This document shows positions 48,501-57,800 of a stretch of 64,000 bases of DNA, one piece after another. How positions within the stretch are numbered: the stretch's first letter is position 1; each line of letters opens with the position of its first letter. The position numbers and the translations under genes were made by a program. Under the pieces are notes generated by a model. It saw only the letters and a program-made list of their open reading frames with translations. It searched no databases and was not told the DNA's origin. The stretch is from Haemonchus contortus (Eukaryota > Nematoda > Chromadorea > Rhabditida > Trichostrongylidae), in the NCBI GenBank assembly GCA_000469685.2, contig LS997566.1, positions 40,402,420 through 40,466,419 on the forward strand, read 5' to 3'.

Positions 48501-51500
48501 TGTTGACTGGCTATGCTGTTTGAAGGAACGCGGACAACGCACGCATACGCGATGCGTTGAGGCGGCCCAGTAAAGACGAGCCGGGGCGCGCGCGGTGCGC
48601 CCGGCAGCCACCGTCGTATCCGCGACATGATCAGAAACCTCCTACAAGAACGAACGAGGGATGAGAGATGTGGGAAAGGGGCAGCAGGCAAGACGGACGA
48701 GCACTCGTTTTTCTGATGCGGATAAATACCCAAGTAATAGTCAATTTGAAAACTCTTAAGTGTAAATAGGTTGAGGAGCAGTCAAGTCACGATTACCAAT
48801 CACTATATCGTTTTCAATCTGATGGTCCCTTTGAATGATATGGCAGCGCTAGAACGTTTTAGGTATTTTGACGTCTTGTTTTTGCAGAGCCGAACAATGT
48901 CGAATTTGTTGACTTTGAACTGGCTCGTATGGACAATGTTAAAGCAATCAAACAATCTCTGTCCTTCTTTTCCACCTATTCTTGGGCTCACTATAGGCGA
49001 TTTGTGTTGGTAGCGTGACAGAATATCAGCTGCGTAGTCTTTCACAGTTCTAGGTCTACTAAACGTACCGAGCATATCTGAAGAGAAAAGCAGGAACTCC
49101 ACAGTTTCCACCAATTGATAAGGTACCTTCCTCATAAGGTGGATGGTAAAGACCATGCAACCACAAGTGACTAGCTTCCTCGAGAAAACGCGATTGCGGA
49201 TGCCGACCAAAACCCGCGTTTTCTTCCGCCAAACGGTCGGAGCCTCAATAAAGTCTATTTTTGAGAATGAGTTAATGTCTGGTGTGGCTACGCAAGTGTT
49301 CGCCTTATCTCGTTTGACTTTGGCATTATTCGAAGACTCTGGATGGTACAAAGTGGACTACGAGTGGGTCGTTCTTCTTAGAGCATTTGATCTTTCATTA
49401 CATAGCTCTTCTATCCTACCTTAGAAAAATCGTAATTACAGCAAGGCCGAAGACATGGAGTGGGGTAAGAATCTCGGTTGCGCTTTTGCCACGAAGAGTT
49501 GCTTGACGTGGATGAAGATGAACCCGACAAATCCCTACCCATTTTGCACGGAACTATCGGACGTTAGGTGATTGATGCTTTTCAGTTACTGCACGAGTTT
49601 AGCCGATAGGTTTCTCTAGATTGTATTTTGAGCATCCTCTAAAGCAATAAGAAAACCAGTAGATATCAGTCCTCTTTGCATACACAGAGACGCAAGATAG
49701 AGTTACTAGTGATTTCTTTCAAACTCTAGTGCAATATTTCGATTCTATGTTTATATCTGAGCTTTGTAAATAAGTTTATAATAGGTTCCTTGTTTTGGAT
49801 CATCCGTACAGTGATACGCCACCCAATGCAACTCTCTTGCTCAATTTATTCCTCCATTCACAGGTCATTTATGAGGGTTAGAACACTGCTGTCCTCTTCT
49901 GATGGTATGATGCTATTCGGATACGGCTTTTTAGACTCTTGGAATACCGGGTCACTTTACGTTTTGAGAATGGGACTTGTCGTTCACAAGCTCAAACGGA
50001 TCTTATCAGTGTTTTTTAATAACATAAAGCGCGAATGATTATAATGTGGGGGAGGGGGAAGGGAAGGGAGAATTTCTAGCCTAATAACTGTCCAATGTTG
50101 GAACTAGTAGCCGAGTGCACACTTCAGAAATCTGCTGGTACGAAATTTCAGCAATGTTTTTGATGGTGATGCTCCGTCGTAACACTAGTTTCAGAACCTA
50201 TGGTGATACATCCGCTCAATAAGTCATTTCTGCTCTAGTATCAACAAACCTTGTTGTTCTTTTGTAGAAAAAGAAGGCCTACCCTGGAACCCAAAACCGT
50301 AGAAGCCATTCCGTAAAGTTGTAATGCGTGATCACGATTTGCTTTTGCAGATGTTCTGCTGCACGACTAGAGAAGGTTATGTGTAACCTTATTCCGGCAA
50401 CTGGAGAGGAAATTTTTCACCCAAATTGGTCGCCTGAGTACGAATACAATTTGGAAGGCCTCTACCATGATCAAGAAGGACAGCCAATTTTTGGATATGG
50501 CGAAGAGCCTGTAGCAGATTTCTGTCCCTACTATGCAGTAAGTTATGCTCACATGTCTGTTGGCAATACTAATGTCGTTTGGCTACTGGCAACTGACAAA
50601 ATTTAAATCTCGAAAACATTTCACCTGCATCACCTGTACTCCCGTTGATCGTCGATTTCCTCGAGCGGGCGCCAGTATCGTCTCCATTCGTCCCTGTCGC
50701 GAGCCAGAGTAGTCCAGTGAATCGCACTCGCTCGAGGGACACGGGGCAATACATTCCTTTCGTTCAGAGCTTTCGTGAGGGAGTCTGACCATCTCGTTGG
50801 CGGCCGTCCTGGTGTTCGCTTGACGTCCCGAGGGATCCAGTCCGTAACCGCCCTGGTCCAACGGTCATCATTATATCGCATAACGTGTCCGGCCCACCTG
50901 ATCTTCGATCTCTTGGCGTAATCAACGGCATCCCTGATCTTCGTTCGTCGTCGGAGCTCGGAACTCCGGATTCCCTTCTGCACTTGCGTGTATAGGAAAA
51001 TTCCGAGCATCGCCCTTTCCACAGCGCGTTGAATGACGCTAACTGCATGCTCATCCTGCTTTCGTAGAGTCCAAGTCTCTGAGGCGTATGTCAAAGCAGG
51101 AAGTACCGCAGTGTCGAAAAGGTGAGCGCGGAGCCGGATGTTCTTCGTTTTCTTCACTACTCCCTCGATGTTCTTAAATGCTCCCCACGCCGCGCGTTTC
51201 CGTCTGCTCAGCTCCGGAGCTAGGTCGTTCATCATGTTGACTTCTCGACCTAGATACACATAGCTGAAGCATCCAAAGATATTCGTTCCGTTCCGCATGA
51301 AAGGAGCATCAGGTACCAATCCGTTTCGCATGAACATCGTCTTCGTTAAGTTCAGTCTCAAGCCGATCTTTCCACAAGCGTTGTCAAATTCGGCCAGCAT
51401 TTGTTCCGCCTGCTCGATGTTGGGTGTTATAAGCACGATGTCATCTGCAAAGCGGAGATGATGTAAGTAGCGGCCATCGACCTTCACTCCCATGCTTTCC

Positions 51501-54500
51501 CATTCCATATGACGCATGACGTTCTCGAGAGCGGCACTGAAAAGTTTGGGCGAGATGGTATCGCCCTGTCGAACCCCTCTCTTCACGTTGATGATGACTT
51601 CTTTATAGAATGGCGAGATCCTGGTCGTGAAGTTGTTGTAGAGCTCACGAAGCATCCTTACATATTGCGTAGGGACACCCTGGTTGCCCGCTTCTGTCTC
51701 GACGGTATCAAAGGCTTTCTTTAAATCGATGAACGTAAGACATAACGGCATTTCGTATTCTCGCGATACCTCAATGAGTCTTGTAACGGTGTGGATGTGA
51801 TCGATTGTACTGAACCCTCTCCGGAACCCTGCTTGCTCGCATGGCTGCCCTTCATCTAATATTCTGCCAATCCTGTTAAGGATGACTCGTGTGAAGAGTT
51901 TATAGATTACAGACAGCAGGCAAATTGGGCGATAATTGCCAATGTCGTCTGGACCTCCCTTCTTATACAGCAACACGGTCTTGCTAAATTTCCACGAAGT
52001 GGGCACTTTGCATTGCGACAGGTACCGCGTGAAAAGCCGGGCCAGGGTTTTGACAATGACTGGTGGTAGGCTCTTCAGATGTTTTGCTTTGATCCTGTCG
52101 GGACCGGGTGCTGTACCATTCCTCATCGACTTGATGGCATGTCGAATTTCGGAAAGGAGAACTGAAGGGACGACATATCCGTCTTGCCTAAGATGGCAGG
52201 TAGGCATGTAGACGTGGCTGTCGAAGAGATCAGAGTAGAAGTCGTAGATGACCTTCTCCATTGCCCTTCGGGATGCAGTAACTGTTCCGTCAGGACGACG
52301 AAGGGAAGCCATCTTAGTCCTGTAATTGGCGAAACTCCGTCGGGCTTTGCGAATGCTCTTTCCGGCCTCGGCAGCTTCGTCCATAACTGCTGCTCTTCTC
52401 TCTTTCAGATCTTCCTTTATCGCTTCTCTGCATAGCTTCGCAAGTTCGGACGTTTGTTGGTGATTGCCTGTAGCTCGCGCGATTCCACGCTGGCGTATCA
52501 GCTCGAGAGTCTTCGAAGAGAGACGTTTCTTGACATCTTTGAGACTCTCCTGGCGCAATCGCGAAGATGTTCGACAAGCCGGTCGTATTCTTCGTCGGTG
52601 TTGTCGTTGACGGAATCTTCCCATAAACTCGCCAATAAAGCGAAGTGATCCCAATTGACCACAGTCTTGGGGCTTCGTTTCCTGAACTTCGCAGCTCTCT
52701 CTCCACGCACAGAAAAGCGGAATCTAGCGCGGAGGAGACGATGGTCTGATCCCGTGTAGAACTTCGGAACAACAGCGACGTCAGTCAGGCAAAACTTCCG
52801 ATTGACGATGATGTGGTCTATTTCATTATGGAACTGTCCACCAGGTGACTCCCATGTCCATCTTAAATGAGAGGGCTTCTGGAACTGCGAGTTACCATGG
52901 ATGGTGTGGGTCGTCATGATAAACTCGGAAAGTCTTCCACCCTGCTCATTCCATTCCAATCCATGAGTCCCGATATGAAGCTCTTCAGCCGTTCTTCTGG
53001 GGCCAATCTTGGCGTTAAAATCACCGACGATGACCTTGAAGAAAGTGTGGTCTTCTCTGTAGAGCCTCTCCAGATCCATATAGAACGCTTCCAACTCTTC
53101 TTCTTCGTAGCTCGATGTTGGTGCGTAAGCAACGAAGATGGTTAGAGCTGGGATTGAGCCACATCTTCTTAATCGCAAACGTCCTATTCGGGTTGTTAAG
53201 CTTTCGTACGAATCGATGTTCATGGCCAAGTGCGTGTTGACGAGGACACCTACACCGCCGACGCCTCTGCTGTCGCATGCTCCAAGGAACAGTTCTTCTC
53301 CAGTTTCAAATACAGCGTGCAGCGGGCGGTGCCTTCTCGTCTCGGTCAGTCCGATGACGTCGTACTTGATTTTCCTAGCTTGCATCATCAGGTCTTCTAT
53401 ACACGCTTCCGATGCAAGCGTCCTTGCGTTGAAAGTACAGATCGCCATCTTACAAGGGAAGGATACTTGGTCGCAGTGGCCATTCAAGATGAGATGTATA
53501 TCCCCGTAGGTGGTTTCGAACGCTGATCTCAAATCTGTGTTCCAAATCTGCTAAACGATTCTGGGAACAAAGTTACGGGACCGATGCCTCCCTGTGTTAT
53601 ACCGCGCTAATGAACGGATCACCGAGCCGAGCAAACACTGTGCCTGTGCAACGGTGGCCGAACGGATAGTGAAGTGGGCTGGTGGACATGGCATCAAGGT
53701 TCGGTTCCTTGATGCATGCGCTTGTTTTGCTTTTCCATAAAATGTGTCCTAAGCGCTTGCAAAACGTTTTTGGGTTCAATATTGGGCATCTTCGGAGTTC
53801 CCTTACAATTTAGGAACGCTGAAAAGGATTATAAGGGAGGTTTCTTCTTTGCCCCTCACCGGCCGAATAAGGGTGGAGTTACATTCGAACAAAAGAGGAA
53901 TTTTGAACATTTGCTTAGAGTGGGCTCAAGGAGTTTCAAGGAGGAAGGTTCAAGTGATTCATCGCGCTTAAAGCTATTCTATAAATTATCAGCAAATCTT
54001 CTGACAGAGGGTGGGGCCATCACACTCGATGGAGGACTTTCGTTCTTGCAGCATAACGTGGGCACCATCTAGGAAGAGGTGGTAACGAAGAGCTTTTGAC
54101 CCGTACTTCTCGATGCCGTGAGAACAAGCCCTTTATCCTTTGTGTGGAAGTCGAGTCCGCGAAAGCGATCACAATGATCCTCTGCGGTCGCCTGATGATG
54201 AAAGCGACGATGGACCCGTGCTTCCGGTTGGATATAGAATTTCCGAAGTGGAACGTAGCTTTCACGTTTGTGATCTGACCCATGAGCTCCATTTTATGGT
54301 GCTGGTAGATGAGTTGATAGTTTCCTATAGTTCGAGTTGGTTGGTTGGTCGCAACTATTAGGTGCAGAAGAAGCGAACCGATCTGCTCACCCACGGCGAA
54401 TAGCGGATATTTATATAGGGGTCCCTCACATGGCAGTCACTTCCACCGGGTAAGGCTTCAAATCAATCATGGAGGATCATTGGAGGCAACTTCAAAGCAA

Positions 54501-54858
54501 GCCGTTGGTGGATTCAAGGTTTTCCGTACAGCATCATAGTATCATGCCTCACCGCACCACCACATTTACCTCATGAGAGGGTCTCTTGAAAGAGCGTTTA
54601 CCTCAAGAATAGAGTTAGCGAGTAATCATATATGCACATAAAGCGATAGATTATTGTTCTACAGTATTTCCCCAACAATGCCAGTTAACTTTTACTTCCG
54701 CTTCGAAAGCGCGGACAATATTCGCAAAACGTGAGGACCGTATCCCTCCCAAAGAGGGCTGTGGTCGGATGACTCACTCGACCGCCATCTACCGTAAGTG
54801 GGGCGGGGAGCTGCCGAAGATTTCGAAACACTATCTTGAGTGCTCGTGGGAGGGAGGC

Positions 54859-54889
<31 letters not shown>

Positions 54890-57800
54890 CGGTCAGTAGT
54901 GTTAAAATTTTTTTCATCGAATTACTATTCCCCGGAATCCTAAATTGTGCGGGAGCTCCGTAGATGCCCAATTTTGAGTCCAAAACGTTTTGCAAGCATT
55001 AAGGACACATTTTATGAAAAAGCAAAACGAGCGCAAGCATCAAGGAACCGAACCTTGATGCCTTGTCTACTAGTCCACTGCACTATCCGTTCGGCCAACG
55101 TTGCACAGGTACGGTGTTTGCTCGGCTCGGTGATCCGTTCATTAGTGTGGTGTAACACAGGGAGGCATCGGTCCGCAACTTCGTTCCAAGAATCGTTTAG
55201 CAGATATGGAACACAGATTTGAGATCAGCGTTCGAAACCACCTACGGGGATATACAACTCATCTTGAATGGCCACTGCGACCAAGTACCCTTCCCTTGTT
55301 AGTCCTTCTCCTTTTGGGCAGCCTGTTTTGGCCCTGAGATTTTAGCAGCCTCTCCCGAGCGGTCCTACCCAACGCCGCCGTATTGGGGGCTCCCTCAGGT
55401 TCAGGGGAATGAGGCCCATTTCTGTTACTGTTTTTGGCATGGAATCCACGTGTAACTTGCCAGGCTCTAGCACGTGGGGGGCCTACTCTTAGCCGTGTGG
55501 ACATGCGGACGTGCCGTTGATTTATATACATATATTTTTTATAAATATAATTGAATAGACAATGAAAGCTCCAAGCGAATTTACCATCGAACAGTAGAAA
55601 AATGCTGGCGAGAGCTTTCGGACCATACAAGCCGACATCTGATGTTAAAGACGAAAGCATGTGGCAGGGCAACAGGTTGCCTCCCTTTTGGTAGGAAGAT
55701 ATTTCCCCGAGCGAGTCCTTGTCCTTAGTCCAGAACGCAGTGATTTAGACGTAATGTACCGGGGCTTGCCGTGTGCAACTTAACGCGTGAAGAACGAATT
55801 CAACCGCGACCTCGGGCGAACGGATAAGGGGGACTCAAGCAAGGGGGCCGCCATCCCTCCAGTTCATCAACAACTACCTAACCACAGCTTCGAACGCGAA
55901 GCGGCAAGTCGGTCAATATAAAGCCTCGCATAACTGGAAATTACCGGAACTTTGCATTGGAGCAAATGATGAAATATTAAAAAATTACAGAACCCGGTTC
56001 TTTTTTTTGAAACAAGAGTGGTAAAGCGGACACGCCCACACGCCCCACGTTCACACACCCACCGCGTTGAGGTGGTAGGCCAGCGGGTGGCTCGGAAACA
56101 TTTAAAATAAGAAAATATAGGCATGCTCCATGCTCTAAATTCGCTATTATATTATAAGCCAACCAAGCCTTTCACCCTTCCGAGGTCGGTCAATTGGTGC
56201 CAATCTTGTCTGGTAAAATAAAAGCGCTGACTTGTACATCGGCTGGACACCGCAATTAATTGCATAGGCCACATACGCATTCAATACGCCACTACGATTC
56301 CGAATGGAAGTTGAATGCGTGGGTGCATCCCTTAGACGGGATTCATCAACGCCTCGAAACTTCACCCATTGCCCTTTGGGCATGCTCCATGCTCTGTGAA
56401 GAACCTTGAACCATTCACATGAAAAGCGAGGTATCATGGATTGAAAAGTGCTGAGCTAATTATGTTACGTTCGGCTCTCTACCAAACTCGATCCCGCACC
56501 TTTACTCTTAACGCATGCTTCGCTACACTATCAAGATCAAGCAGCTTGTTACATCCTAGCCACAACTGTTGGTCAGCCCCTCAGCATCCTTATGGGACAA
56601 TCGCATCACTGCCTACGACGATGATAAGCAACTAATAAAAGTGGCTAGGTGAAGAAAAGGGGTGTTGTGTCCTGATGCCGAGGACATTTTAGACACTCAT
56701 CATGTCTTTGCTCATAGTAAAGACGAATGTGAACTCACAGTCCAGGGAGCATCAGAAGCATCGAAAACTGCTACAGTTGCTTGTCGAATACAAGTTCCTC
56801 TTTTTCCGAAACGGTCACCTATAGCGCACTAGTGAGATTTTTCCTCGGCATACCTTCTAGCTGATCCTGTTCAGCCGTAAGCACAGCAGGTCGAAGGTGA
56901 AAAATAGAGTACCCACATATTACGATCTAAAATTTAGGACATGGACAAGAACGTAGACCCAAATGGAAGATGTACATCTCCTGACATTATGAGTTATGGC
57001 ACTGATTCACCAGAGGTGAGCCATCATCAATTGTTTACAGTATAAACGAATTGGTTCATCAAGAGCCTCTCATCGAGTCAAAGGTTGAAATTTGAGAGTG
57101 ATTCAGTTCAATAAGAAGTGGGAATCATCAGTGTGTGTTCCGGAAAAACGTACCAACGTTCTAAGGTCACTGAAATGTTCAACCAACTTAGTCTATTTGT
57201 GATGACTATTGGAATCCCCTTGTCAACCAGTAACCCGACAGGCACAGGTGATACCTACTTCTCTATTAGGGTATGTTGTCTGGAAAAACAGTCATAAAAT
57301 GGGTAAAGCTAACAAATCATCCGAAGAAATCTGTCGAATGAGTAATTTCTTCACAGGTTTTTTCCCAATCAGCACGCTGCTTTGATGTAGCTGTAAGTTG
57401 GAATGTGAATAACGAAGTCTCAAATTTCACACAGACCCACACTGTTGGTTGTTTCGAGGTGTGTTTTGATTATAATTATAGCGGTGAAAAAAAAACACTC
57501 AAAATAGCAATAAAGTTAATACCTAGTGATCTGATTGAAAGTAAAGTTACTTTTGAAAAAAAAGTTGCAGGAGAAGGGGCGCAAGTGCGTGCGGGATGAA
57601 AATTTCCGAATTTAAATTTATAAATCCTGCTTAACTGGGCCTAGAGTGTTGAAATTTGGTAGGAATACAGGAGACAGGATGAGAACATTAACGGCAGATA
57701 GCAGGGCCAGACTCCTCCCACAGGAGGCGTAATGTGCGCGATGGGACTTTTCGACCGCAAATTCTTAGTTCTATGTGGTAGACGTAGAACGTTGAAATTT

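Larger units (their letters stand above)
53453..55298. mobile_element. Element B: 1.85-kb DNA element related to element A, TTA target duplication
   Basis: Target duplication TTA at 53450-53452 and 55299-55301. Termini CAAGGGAAGGATACTTGGTC and inverse. Inverted repeats of about 338 bp (53,453-53,790 and 54,963-55,298). Their inner part (CTCAAATCTGTGTTCCAAAT at about 53,527) resembles element A (TTCAAATCCGCTTTCCAAAT at about 33,308), so the two are one family. Each inverted repeat has a tRNA-like sequence. The interior (53,790-54,960) has no recognised transposase and contains a (TA)n run. Confidence 0.87.
50620..55500 (-). mobile_element. RTE-clade retrotransposon on -, almost intact, split by element B
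   Basis: Same family as 34,069-37,645. The 3' end at about 50,620 has a CAGGTGATGCAGGTG tail on -. The reverse transcriptase (50,630-52,560), endonuclease (to 53,448) and the beginning of the 5' region (55,302 to about 55,500) flank element B, which inserted just upstream of the endonuclease ATG. Only one frameshift separates the two ORFs. Located in intron 12 of copy 2. Confidence 0.9.

Noticed and set aside
33421..53716. Functional tRNA genes at the A/B-box sequences
   Set aside because: No complete cloverleaf or acceptor stem was seen; they lie in mobile inverted repeats.
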